A program made the translations under genes and the position numbers. DNA of 64,000 nt from Mimachlamys varia. Taxonomy: Eukaryota > Mollusca > Bivalvia > Pectinida > Pectinidae. The stretch spans positions 52,372,401 to 52,436,400 of the forward strand of contig OX392527.1 in assembly GCA_947623455.1 (NCBI GenBank), given 5' to 3'. Positions 10,140 to 21,935 of the stretch are shown here, one piece after another; position 1 is the stretch's first letter, and each line of letters begins with the position of its first letter. The notes below the pieces were generated by a model. It was not told the DNA's origin, searched no databases, and saw only the letters and a list, made by a program, of their open reading frames with translations.

Positions 10140-11780
10140 GTTAGGAACGGTATCAGGTACATAGTATGTGTTGACAAAGTGAGCATTACCGTACTTGCAT
10201 AAAGCATGTTGATAGCATATTGGAATGAAAAAAAGCATCGTTAACTTTCTGAAGCTGAACAAATAGCGATTTTAATTCAAATTCAGTCACATTTTTCAGC
10301 TTCTGGTTTTGTGGATTAGGAGATAATTCAAATTAATAGTAATCAGCATAACAAAGTCAAAATAGATTAAAGGAATCGGAAATGTTAGAAAAACGGAAAT
10401 GGGCAGTGAGTGCATGCTGGGTACTCACTGTGATCTTCCTTCTGTCTTCGCTTTGTCTTCTAAAGCTATCGCGCAGTAAATCCAATCACACAGATATTGA
10501 CCTGTTTTATTACAAATTAGGAAACGCAGATTATAATCTTTCGTTAACATGAAACCACAATCGACCACACTTACAATACGTACCTTTCGGCTATCTTCTC
10601 TATGCCTTTCGTTTTGAAAGTCGCCTTTTTTTCAGAGAAAGAAAAAGAAGAAAAATGTCAAAAATCAATATGGAAATATGAACATCTTTCCGTTTGCCTA
10701 TATAACTCACAATGTAAGAATTTGCAATTAAAAGCAACACAGTGATGGTGTATGCTAATACAAGGAAGTCTAAACTACATTGCTAGTGCTCAAAGACGAC
10801 TATTGGAACAAACAATTACCAATAGTAAAACCATATATGTTTGAAATCCATGTCGTCATATTAAAAAGACAAACAATATGCATCTAACATTTATTAAATT
10901 ATTTAACGTTATAATGATTTTGACATATATTGGTGCTTCATAACAAATACATGTTTTGTTTACTAAAGGGATACGAGCAGATTACATATTTCGTTTGGCA
11001 GTGTCGGGATGCAGGGAGACTCACGGTTGCTGTTTGCTTTTCTGTTTTTTTTCTTTCTTTCGATCGAATGCATCTTTCCTTAGTTTGAAATAAAAATATC
11101 CAGGATTATTAAGCGGCCTGAACGATGGGAAAGATACGCCATCTGTCAATTCCCATTTCTCATTTTATACAGACTGTTCTCCATTACCTCGCATGCTTCT
11201 GTAGTTATAGTAGCATTTCGAGTTTTAAGTGACAGTACAGGTATTTTAATTTTCACTAGCTGGGGAACAGTCAGGTTTTTCAATCCTGGTACAGGTTGCA
11301 ATGTCACAATGGAAAGAGACAATTTTTAACCATTTAAACAAACTGAATTGAAAAGTCTATAACAAACAAATGTGATTTTCAAGATATAACAAATGCATTT
11401 CAATACATGTTGTTCATTAAGGGGTCCGCATTAACCAGGGTTTGTGTAATTATCTTGTAAGTTATTACTGAAGAAGAATGGAAGGAAAAGCATACTTGTT
11501 ACTTACATTGTTCATGACACCACGATGTTCTATCGCAATACCTTGTGATACAGATATGCTGCATAGACACATTCTTCTTGGCAGCTATCGCCATAACGTA
11601 CGTGTCGCCATCACTGATACATAGCATTTTTTTCTGTTGTATCACCACATATTCAGAATTATATTTTATCTACTGTGTCTAAAAAGTAATCACTGGGTAT
11701 TTTTGGCGTTTTTTATCGCAACACTTTTGGTTCGCTTTTGCGGAGTTCAAAATTAATAAACTCAATAATACAAAATTGTC
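10140..11780 (+). repeat. Copy B of the ~1.8 kb repeat unit
   Basis: Runs parallel to copy C (11990-13500) from ATAAAGCATG.T.ATA..ATATTGGAATGA (10200 / 12066), through GGAA.CGGAAATG and AACGGAAATGGGCA (10375 / 12170), ATGAAACCACAATCGAC (10549 / 12245) and CTAAGCGGC/TTAAGCGGC (11110 / 12787), to the CTATC.CCA block (11584 / 13455). Copy A shares the same order. Spacing between copies B and C is about 1.8 kb, consistent with an old tandem duplication. Confidence 0.7.
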
Positions 11781-11989
11781 TTTGTACGGAACTGATTATA
11801 AAGACAAATAGGCATACTGTTTATTTCTGAAAAGTGTTAAATTAAGACGCGATATTTGGTACGAAAAACAATTTTTCGGATTTCCCTAATGATTGATAAT
11901 AGCAGTCATACTAATTATTTGTTGTATAAAACTCACATCAGTTAATGAAGCACCATTTTGTTTCCAAGGACCATAAAATATGACCATCC

Positions 11990-13500
11990 AAACACTTTTA
12001 AAATGTCGGGTAAAATCAGTTTCAAGTAGAACATGGTGACGAAGTGACTGTTTCCAAGCTTGAATAAAGCATGTAAATAGGATATTGGAATGAATACAGC
12101 ATCGTAGACTTTCAGGTTCAAACTTCATTATAGTATTAATTAACACAATAATTCAAGAAATATGATAGGAACCGGAAATGGTCGGAAAAACGGAAATGGG
12201 CATGTTTTATCATAAATTAGAATAGCACAGAAAAAATTCGCTAACATGAAACCACAATCGACAATACTTAAAATAAATACGTACCTTTCGGCCATCTTCT
12301 CCTTGCCTTTTATTACAAAAAATATCGCGTGTTTTCAAGAATAAAAACAGAAGGGAGGGGGAGATGGGAAAATGACAGAAAAAAAAAACGAAATATAAAC
12401 ACCTTCCCGTTTGTCTATAAAACTCAAAATTTGAGTACTAGCAATTAAAATCAGCACAATAATAAATTATGTTAATAAACGAACTCTTGAATTATATTGT
12501 AAGTGCTCAAAGATGATTATTTGGACAAAGTAACCAAAACGTAAATCATCATTAAACAAAGTATGCTGTCCTCGTCGACATACCATGAAGACAAACTAGT
12601 ATTCATTAAATTATTAAAAGCCATAATGCTTTTGACCACATACAAATGAAGTTTTCTTGTCTTCAGTGTACAAAGAGAGTACATATTTCGTCGGGCAGTC
12701 GGAGCATGCAGATTTACTCACGTTGACTTTTCTTTTCTTTTTTTCACATGCAGGTTTTCTGTGCATGAAAAGGTAACTTTCAAGACTTCTAAGCGGCTTG
12801 CACAATATGAGCGATTTGACATCTATCCAATTTCATATCCTTTTGTCTTCAGTCCTCGTCTCCCTTTCCCTCGTATAGATTTGTAGGTACAATGTACATG
12901 TATCTAGTTAAAATGTTTTGAGACATGTCACTAACTGACTAGAACAGACTGGTTTGCAATCAAAATCCAATTTGCATTAATCATATACTTACGCTAAAAA
13001 CAATCGAAATAGAAGGGACTTGGATTAACCTAGTTACCGAATTGAAAAATAAATTGAGAAACCGATACACTAAATCCGGCTTTCAGACATTTTGTTCAAC
13101 AAATGGTCCACATTAACAAGGTATATATGTTGTGAACATGTATGGTATTGTTTCAAAAGAAAAGTAAATGATGCTTCAGTGAATAATAGATGCAATTGTT
13201 TGCAGCATTATTCCAACAACCAGACCATACTTCATACATATAGTGTTGATGATATAGCTATACAGCTGTACTGGCCCTGGTTTCATCAACGTTCCTTAAC
13301 TTAAGGAAACTCCTAAACTTAAACATCTCCATAGGAAAGCATTACATAATTTAAGGGGGAAATCCTTAGTTAAGGAACTTTCCTTAAATTCCGTAATGCT
13401 TTCCAATGGAACGTTGATGGAACCAGGGCCTGTGTGTATATCTTCCTCTGGGTAACTATCACCACGAATCGACTACACACGTACACCGCCGATATACATT
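11990..13500 (+). repeat. Copy C of the ~1.8 kb repeat unit
   Basis: Collinear with copy B. It contains a MITE at 13273-13430 that copies B and D lack, and it ends next to the DDE transposon at 13503. No coding potential. Confidence 0.65.
13273..13430. mobile_element. 158-bp MITE / foldback element
   Basis: GGCCCTGGTTTCATCAACG at 13273 is matched by CGTTGATGGAACCAGGGCC ending at 13430, with one mismatch in about 23 bp. Further nested inverse matches (GGAAAGCATTAC / GTAATGCTTTCC; CTTAACTTAAGG) make nearly the whole element able to fold. It interrupts repeat copy C in the middle of a block that is continuous in copies B and D. No protein is encoded. Its termini look like those of the neighbouring DDE element (see findings). 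Confidence 0.8.
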
Positions 13501-13502
13501 TC

Positions 13503-13519
13503 GAAAGGGCCTGTTTCCA
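13503..13519 (+). repeat. Terminal inverted repeat, left
   Basis: 17 bp, GAAAGGGCCTGTTTCCA, the exact inverse of 17444-17460. Confidence 0.85.
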
Positions 13520-14376
13520 AAATACCCCTTCTCTGATTCAAATTTCCTGTTGGTGGTGCATTACCCATGCCGTTGTGGTCACAAATCTATAAAGTATAAA
13601 GATTTAGGTCACTTGGTTTGTTTTTTATGGCTCCTCAAAGTTGCACCTTTCAGAAGCTGTCTAAGTGTTGATAAAATGTGAATGTTATGTAAAATATTAA
13701 TGAAAATCTAATCAAATGATAGTCACCGTAAAGAATACATTCATAAAATGATTGTGACAAAAAATCATGTTTCCATCGTGCCATTTGGCTGTTTTATGGA
13801 AGAAACCATCTCAAAAATGCCATTTTCGATGATAACATTTTAGACACAAAAACTGTGTTTTTAAGAGAATACACCCTTTTATGGGCGTTGGATGCAAACC
13901 AATTTTTATCCTATCAAACAGTACGTAATATGCTATTGATGAGAGGAAAAATCATCAAAATGTAAGTGGTGGAACATTTTCAAATCTTGGGTTGAATTAG
14001 CCTATGATTGAGTTGCCGATTTTCGACTTTCTGTAGATAATTAACAAAAACACGAGAGTATTTGCTCGGTATGTTGAGAATATGTACACCGATATGAAAA
14101 AAAGTGAGAGAAACACTTTTTCATGAAAGAAATCCAAGATGGCTACTTCACAAGTCCCCGTGGTTGAAGACATTGGCTGACAAATAGACAGAACAACACA
14201 CAAAACGTGTTCCTTATGATTTTGGTTGGTTTTTGCATTTACGAGAGTGTTCATAGCTACCGGTGATTGTATAATACCTATATTTATAAGTTTGGATAGT
14301 CACATGGTAACGGGGATCTTTTATATCGAGCCCCAAACATACTTTCGACATATGCACTATGTTGCCGCATGGAAAA

Positions 14377-16240
14377 CTATTTCAAGTTTTGCCGGAATTT
14401 CTTTACCTGTGGTTGTAATGGTCGAGGGTTTTCCAGCGCCCTGTAATACCCAAGGTACAATTGTAGTGCAAGATACTGGAGATGTGCGCACACATTCCAT
14501 CGCTCTCTCTCCAACTGGGCACTGGCAGTAGTAGTCTTTTATTGGGGCCTCATCATCAGGTGAAACGGTGAACCGTACCCAAACGTTATATTTCGTTTGG
14601 CTTTTGTATCGCGAATGTATTTGACATCGGAGAAGGTCTGGAGAGTGCTGGTAAAGCCACACCTCATAGTCTCCGTCATCACTTAAATGTTCGGCGATGT
14701 AACCAGGAGCCAGAGATATCTGATACGTTCCACACGTAATCAGGTTCTCAAGTAATCGAGATCGAGACGGGGAAACAGTACGGAAGATGCATCCATCTTG
14801 ACAAACTCGGACCTTGCCCGTCTAGATAGATCCGGATCTGTCTTGACTCTCTGAGCTAAACCATTCGGTGTTGTCAAACGGTCCTTCATACGTTCAGCCA
14901 TTAGCCTATCTTTGGCATCTCTCTCTGGAGATCTCTGGTAGATCGGTCCTCTATAACCATTCAGACAGGCTGTGACAGTTCGAAGCAAAGCCTCGATGAC
15001 ATTGATAAAGCTGTTAGACACCAATTGCGTTCGGAAGAACGTCCAGTGTTTCAGACGACCATGATAGGATTCCACAATCCACCTCGATTTGGTGATAGTT
15101 CTGTCAAGATTTGCTTGGACGTCAGAATGTTGACTTTGACCGTGTTTCAGGTATGACGGCATGCTAGTATTGAGGCCAGAGGCTTCGGGAACTTGTAGGA
15201 CATCTCTAAAACCTCGGTCAACGACAACATTGTCATCTGGTTGAAGCCAAGTAACTAGCTTGTCCATGACATCTTTTGTAATTGTAGCATCATTTTCGCT
15301 GCCAGTGAATGGTCCAACTGTGTCCAGAATGTAGCCATCTGGTAAGGCGATGCTCATGAATTTGAGATAGTTTCTCTTCTTCTGGCTACAGTAGGACATT
15401 CTCTGGAGCTTGTGGTTGGAGCTTTTCTGGATATAAATATAGGTGCCATCTAATATGGCAGTGGCTTTATCTCCAAAAAAATGCTTCTGAAAAGACAGTA
15501 TTGTGCCCGAGCAACTGTTCTCTTGTCAAGTGATCCGGACCTAGAAATTGTGGGTCTATCGATGTGTCTAATGCCTGTACTATGGAGTGGAAAGTTTTGG
15601 ACACACTTGACTTGGAAATTCCAAAAGGAGAAGAACACTGACTCCAGGAAATGTCGGTTTTCAGTTTTACCCAGAACAGTAGTAGAGCATCGTGTGTAGT
15701 CTTGGTATATATACCAGATGAAATATATGGGGAACAGTGCGAGTGGATTTCGAGGAACTGATCTTTGGACCAACCTGTCCAGGCCATGCATGCCGAGTCA
15801 TCAAGAGAAGAAAAGCTTATTACAAACGCAGACTGGTTCTGTGAAAGGACGTGCGACACTTCTAGGAGGTCATTAATGATTTCGGACGATTTGATGGAGG
15901 AAGGAACCTTTACCATCAAGGACTACCTCTGTAGACGGATCTAAGTCGTTACCAATAAGGTGAATGGAGCAGACGCGGGATGAGGTGGGACACCACAGAT
16001 TGTGTGAATAGATCAGGTGATGTCTTTGATTTTGTTCCATTTATTGCAAAGGTAAAAAGACAGAGACAGCATTTTTTGTGTGAATATGATCCATTCAAAA
16101 GATCATGAAGGGTCAGCAACGGCAGGATATGGGACGGGGAGTCGTCTTCTTCCTCTATTTCCTGGTTCTCCTCGGTTTCAGGTTCAGGCTGATTTTTGTT
16201 CCGAAGATACTTCATGTAGCACTTCTGACATCAATCCTTG
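14377..16240 (-). pseudogene. Broken DDE_Tnp_4-type transposase with HTH and C-terminal SWIM zinc finger
   Basis: Read from 16240 down to 14377. An N-terminal part has a CQKC motif at ~16230-16219, preceded in frame by TGA, then an acidic linker. Residues encoded at 15919-15467 form a helix-turn-helix-like domain (KDQFLEIHS, LLLFWVKLKTDISW, FGISKSSVSKTFHSIV). The catalytic domain follows: first D in the ILDGTY segment (~15450), second D in VVVDRGFRDV, E in RWIVESYHGRLK (within 15399-14740). The C-terminus is a SWIM finger: CQC at ~14530, CAH at ~14490, ending at the TAG at 14377. Breaks: the A-run at 15475-15481 (7 instead of an expected 6) shifts frame between the HTH and the first D; a one-base loss near 14745 separates the catalytic and C-terminal parts; a third shift near 14495 splits the SWIM finger. 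The protein cannot be made intact, so transposition would need an enzyme in trans. The exact upstream start is unclear; an intron or further decay may lie above 16240. Confidence 0.82.
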
Positions 16241-17443
16241 TTGCACCAGCGTATCTAGGAGCCATTTATATTGTGGACTATTTACATTGCGTGCACTTCT
16301 GTTCTTATTGCCACTACGTTTCTTGAAGTATAGTTGACAGCCTTCTCCAACACATTTACCCTCTATCTTGAAACAATAACGATTGGTTTATGAAGCGTCG
16401 ATAAAGTAACAAAATAGCAAGCCAACGATGATTGCTGTAAACAGCTAATACTTAGTAGTGTGGAACAATTATGCGAAAATGTGTGATAATAACGAATTGA
16501 TTGATTACTTAGAACAAAATAAAGTATTTCATATGGATAATCTATCTAATCGATGTGGCGTGGTCGGCAGGCACAAAGAAAGTGAAACAAGTCAGGGTCC
16601 CAACCCTGACAGAGCCACAACGCTTTGGAGAAGGGACAATAAAACAAGGAAAGTGAGACAAGAATAGCTAGCGTCGAGTCAATGATTCCGTAAACGTATA
16701 GACAAAGACAAGAAGATACGGATAAATAGGTCACACGATCAGAAAATTCAGAAGAGGACAACTTGAGATAGAAAAGTATTCATGTATCAGGGTGTCCTCA
16801 GTATAAATCTTTATATCGATACTGTTTATTTAGTCGTTAGATATCATAAAACTGTCATGAAAATATTCGCTCTGATATTCAATATAAAATTTTGTATATA
16901 ATAAGCTATATAACAGGGTGTCAGACAAGGTTGTTACTCATTTCCCCTTTTCTTTCAATTTACAACCACATTCAGGCGGCGATATGAGAACGTTCCACCA
17001 CATGGAATTAGCTGATTTTTGGTACACATATGAAACAAGTTAAGCTCTATCCGATTTTGTGATAGAAATTTGCATCCAAAACTATATAATGGGAGAAAAT
17101 TGCAATTTTATGGCATTTTTTTTTCCTTATTGTGTCTCTGCAAGTGCATTTTTATCGGAGAATTTTTTTTTATGTTTTATGAATAAACACGATGTTTTGC
17201 AAATATTTATCAAAACAAAATTATACTATGTTGCTAATTACAATTTCGAGATAACCTTCTTTTATTTACGACCTTATGTCTTTAAAGCTCAAAATGACAA
17301 CTTTATAAAAACACATTTTCACTGAAATTATGAAATCTGGGTGTCGGAAAGGTGTAAAATTATTCTTCAGAAAAGAAAAAAACTGTAGTTGAGCTAGATA
17401 AGAAATTATACGGGGGCAGGCTCCTATGGAGAATTAACATTAC

Positions 17444-17460
17444 TGGAAACAGGCCCTTTC
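17444..17460 (-). repeat. Terminal inverted repeat, right
   Basis: Inverse complement of 13503-13519, 17 of 17 positions. Confidence 0.85.
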
Positions 17461-20400
17461 TAATCTTTTTCGAAATGCTGGATATGATCAGCGCTCTCAT
17501 CTCTAGACCCTCTTCGTAAGGGACACAATCTTAAGACGGTTAATTGATTTCTGAAACTTGTTATTTGTTCTGTTATTATGCACAGGTAAACTAGTGACCG
17601 CCGAAAACTCTCTATTTCGCAAGCTGTTTATTACCTATAATCGTTGAAAATTTCATCGAACCGCTGTAAATTTCATCGAACCATTGTGAAAATGTTATCG
17701 GAATCGCAGTGGATTTCCTCGAACCAAAATTAATTTCCTCGAACAGGGTACTCGAAACCAATGTAAATAAAAACTTTTTTTATGTATTTAAGTAAATTCA
17801 TACTCGAGTGACTGTTAATAGTTTCAGTGACGCGAGTAAATCTACAGGTTTGACACTTTACATGTTTGACACGATTCTGTACGGATAATTAATGTTCGTG
17901 TCTACAATAATGTTGTTTAAACTGCTGCTCCGAAACTTATGTCAAGTAAGCGAGGTACAGCATACAGTCAAATTAGATCTTAGAAATGTTAAGCCTTCAT
18001 TTTCCCCTTAGTAAGCAATAACTGCCGTAACAATTATTGGTTGTATAAAACTTGTCACTCTCCAATTAATTGTTCAAACATATATTTGTCCCTGGAGGAA
18101 ACTGCTTATCGTCCAAAAACATAATGTATTGCTGTACCTCAAATCAAAGTATAATCGTCGACTACCTCAAGCGGGGAGAAATAATAATTTTAATTCATTC
18201 CAGTCAAGTTATAAGGATTTGTAACGTTATCATCGTGAGATATAATTTTTGCGAATATCTAGCCTGCTTCTGCTTTTACATTGCATCAAAATGGGGGAGG
18301 GTATTACAATGTATGAGGTGGTATTTTACCAAAGGAAGGTACACAGTAATTCTAATTAGAAAAAAATGCGGGCACGGAACTTCAGCAGGTGCCTGTAGGA
18401 AAATTAATCATAGGCTAAAGAGAGATGCCCAGTTGGATTCCACATAAACATGAATAATCTAAAAGTGATGCTAAGTATTCATGTTTCCTAAATTTAAATC
18501 ACTGTTGTTTAGCTTTTATTTCCCTTTTCCTTTTATTTTATCCCAACAAACGCCATTGTCCGTTTAACCCACACATTAGTATACACCATGGTTTGACTTG
18601 TTTCCTATACAGTGACTATGTATAAACACTTAATTAACCTTATCTTCATATAGCCAATTATGTTGCTACTTGTAATTTGTACATGTATCTTTGTGACAAG
18701 AATATCACTAGTGATAATAATGTTTACTGTTACAGTATAAGCGAGTAACTTTAAAAATCAAAAAGCAATATAAAAACGAAAAGAAAATCAGACAGAAAAA
18801 TAAAAGAATAACATTTTATGCAATGTTCTTAGCTTACAATGGTCGCATCAAATCTGACTTGTTATGTGAACTGTTATATTTCGTCAATCACACAGTCAGG
18901 TTGACCCACTAGATATTATGCTCCATACATGCATTTGTGCGGCTTCACTTATTTTGATGTTAACATTTCAATAGATTTAAGAAAAACTTCAAAACATTTT
19001 TAAAGCAACCTTGGTACTGATTGACAAACAGCAAACAATGATAACCTAGTAAGTAGTCATTTTTTTGTCTTTCCGTTCTTTTATAAAATAGCTTTGATTC
19101 TTGTTGTACAATTTGTTCGCACAGACGAAAACTAACAAACCTAAATTAATTTTGAAAAACGTTTTTGTAAACAAAATGTGAAACTAGTAATTTATACTTT
19201 CGCCTTTCATGCCCTTTACCAGAACTAAACTTATTTACCATTCTCTTCTCTTTTCGCCTCGATAAACAAAAATCAAAACAACTTTGGTTCACATTTGTAT
19301 CGGTTTTTTATCCCAAAAGTCTATTAAACAACACGTATCTATATTTTGATTAAAAGAAATGGAAAAAGGTCATTGACATGTATCATTCAAGAAAATGTCT
19401 CAGGGTTATTTGACAATCGTCAACACTGCTTTTTCGGTGACAGCTAAAGAAGAATGACCATAATTAGGCGTTCTCTCTAACAAAAATTCGATGGTTATTT
19501 AATTTAAACAAAACCATGTCACGCCAGCATTACATTATTTAGTTGTCCTTCACGTCACAAAAATCTCTCAAATTTATCTGATAAAAGAGAAAAACAAAAT
19601 AAAACAAAAAATGAAACGTCAGAATTTCTCAAGGGAAAATGGAAATTTGAGACAAAATCATGCCGTGAAAGAAACCTAATGTTTGAGGCCAGCGGTTAAT
19701 CGAGTATTTATTGCGGTGACTTAACACTCATGTGATGTATTGCTCGGCGGCATAGAATGCGCCCTGGCGATATTAAATCTCGTCATCCTCCATATTTCAT
19801 ATTTAATTATATCCGAAAACTGTCACATTGAATTGGTTTATGTTGGCAAGAAACTGCCACCATCTTGGTTTATGTTATAATTGCTTGTGTCATTCAAATC
19901 CACAGTGAATCGAAATGTCAAGAAAATTTAAGAATCGCGCACTGTCGCTTTGATCAGCGGTACCCCTGGAGAGTTGGAGGCGAATTATCGGTGACTGAAA
20001 TAGCATGTTGAACACAGAACTCTACTCTAGCAATACGAAAACCCAATTGTTCTACTTGTCTTGAGTCCGACATCTGTCGCAGGTTATCGGTAACCATCAG
20101 GTGATGTTTCGTGTTATTTTAAACTAACGTTATATCACACCCTGACTTCAATGTAATAGAAATCAACAACATGGCTTATTTTCATGCAACCTGACATTTT
20201 CAAAAATATATCATTTTTAGATAGTATTTCCAAGGTAATGTTAATTCAAGGACTGTTCAAGGCCAAATAAGGACCCAAAAACAAATCTTGCGTTTACGCA
20301 CTACTACAGGAACATTGGGTTAAACTGTATTTATTTAATTTTTGAAATACATGGCATGAATGATACAGATCACATAGGCAAATATGATCAGGAAACAAGT

Positions 20401-20667
20401 ACGGTGTATTTATATAAATCCTTCTCATTTTTTTGACAAGCTAGTGGCCTTATAAATTACACATTATATGCATGATAATACGTCAGTTACATCAATATAT
20501 AAACAAGTGGAGTAGCGAAAAAACAGGGACATTAATATTGGATAATATATCTATCTGCCTTCAGGTGAAATCTGTTTACAACATGAGAGGGAAGTTTAAA
20601 CTATAACCATATGATGACTGTATATAGCGACCATTTCAGACTAATCCAGAAAATGTTTACTACCAAC
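17461..20667. other. Mostly unique non-coding DNA
   Basis: No recognisable gene. An open frame at 18070-18447 (125 codons) matches nothing I know and has no clear coding signature. A degenerate ~20-22 bp repeat (ATTTC(A/C)TCGAAC core) lies at 17640-17750. The stretch near 18008-18050 (taACtGcCgTaaCAATTATTgGTTGTATAAAAC) resembles 11897-11935, a small relic of the copy B/C repeat region. Confidence 0.5.
17640..17750 (+). repeat. Degenerate ~20-22 bp tandem repeat
   Basis: Five imperfect units sharing AATTTCATCGAAC or GATTTCCTCGAAC. Unit length varies between 20 and 22 bp. Confidence 0.6.
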
Positions 20668-20874
20668 CACAGGGACCTGATCATTTGTTACAGTAGTGTT
20701 GGACCAAAATGTTTAGAGCAAGTATACACTTTTCAGGGGTGGGGTTTAGATTAATTTTCGATAACCATTGAGAGGGACATTTGTATCAAAAACTAATCTA
20801 AACCCCCAAAACATGTAAACTTGTTCTTAATTTAGGTCCGAAACCAGCTGTAATAAATTGTTTAAGTCCCTGTG
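20668..20874. repeat. 207-bp foldback element
   Basis: CACAGGGAC at 20668 pairs with GTCCCTGTG ending 20874. Inside, GGACC...AGCAAGTATACACTTTTCAGG pairs imperfectly with the right arm, and TTTAGATTA near 20747 pairs with TAATCTAAA near 20796. The pairing extends over most of the element. It has no coding content. About 60 bp upstream and downstream (ATTTCAGACTA...TTTAC at 20634 and 21062) are direct repeats of each other. Confidence 0.65.
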
Positions 20875-21389
20875 CTACCAACCTTTATATAGAAAAACAC
20901 GACGACAGTATAAAACAACTTCAGGATAGGTTAAACTTTCTACATATCTGTACATAAAGACAACCTGGTGTCTAAATATAAATAATGTCAGACCATTTTA
21001 TGACATATTTACTATTCATTTTTTTATAAATGGAACCAATAACGACTGTCTATTGCAATTATTTCAGACTATTTAGAGGAAATATTTACCATCACGCCAC
21101 ATGCCGGGTTAGTAGCGATGGCGACCGGAGGAGCGAAGGTAGCCAAAACATGTGAAAATGCTAAATAGCAATGTCTTTTTTATTTGTTTTTTTTTTGTTT
21201 TTTGTAATTAAGGAGAATATGAAAAATGTAAATCAAGTCAATATCTAAGCGGTGGACTTTTTGATGAAAAACAAGGCAACAGACAATCGGCTGTCTGCAG
21301 GCTATCCCTATGAGCTGTGGTAACATTGTTAGTTTTTAGTTTTTTTTTTTTTATTAAGAAGTCGATTCGCCTATGTATTGTGATAAGGA

Positions 21390-21935
21390 AGTAAAATGGG
21401 GAATCGTAACATCCCTGCTTCTCGTACCTATGGTGTTTACATGTCGCAGTTGATTCGGTATTCCAGGGCTTGCTCTAAATGTCGGGATTTTCGTGATCGC
21501 TGTCGACTGCTGACAAACAAACTAACAACACAAGGATTCGAGAGATGCAGGTTGATCAGTACTTTTGGCAAGTTTTATGGTCGCCATCTTTGTCTCATTG
21601 AGAAATATTCTGTATCTTTAAGTGATATGAAGATGGACGTTTTTGAGTATGCTCATTAGTGTGTTAACTTGTTGTGATTGACAATGATACTCGGTTCTCA
21701 TTTTGAGACCTTGATGTTTACTTGGATGTGACAAAGATTTACATGGCGGGTGTCGTCGATGAAGCAGAAGACGCTTACTCTTCCGGAATACCTGGTCTTA
21801 TTCTCTTGTACTTTTGCAAGGGTCTCCATGTAAATCTTTCTTTTTTCAGATTTTGCCTCTGGTTTAATCGATTTTGAGTTGGGATTATGATTATGTTGAC
21901 GCTTCGGTATTCTCTTATTTTATTTGCATAGTCGC
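21390..21935 (+). pseudogene. 5'-truncated reverse-transcriptase element, C-terminal fragment plus 3' tail
   Basis: Codons from 21396 to 21657 read through TYGVYMSQLIRYSRACSKC and ISTFGKFYGRHLCLIEKY. These match the C-terminal region of a YIDD-type reverse-transcriptase ORF whose upstream part is preserved in the relic at 37.1 kb. The stop at 21657-21659 is followed by a ~270 bp tail shared with copies at 27.7, 37.8, 55.4 and 62.7 kb. The fragment lacks the polymerase core, so it cannot be functional. Family placement (Penelope-like or another non-LTR class) is uncertain. Confidence 0.72.

Larger units (their letters stand above)
13503..17460 (-). mobile_element. Harbinger/ISL2EU-like DDE transposon with 17-bp TIRs (inactive)
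   Basis: A 3.96 kb segment flanked by perfect 17-bp inverted repeats (GAAAGGGCCTGTTTCCA at 13503-13519 and its inverse at 17444-17460). It encloses a transposase gene on the minus strand. No convincing target-site duplication is visible; a short match to TTTCGAAATG lies just outside both ends, so a longer imperfect end is possible. The non-coding flanks inside the element (13520-14376 and 16400-17443) contain only AT-rich sequence. Confidence 0.8.

Noticed and set aside
15450..15791. 113-codon minus-strand frame
   Set aside because: A shadow in another phase of the transposase HTH region; no family signature of its own.
18070..18447. 125-codon open frame as a gene
   Set aside because: No recognisable domain, signal peptide or context; length is within chance for AT-rich DNA with this many frames.
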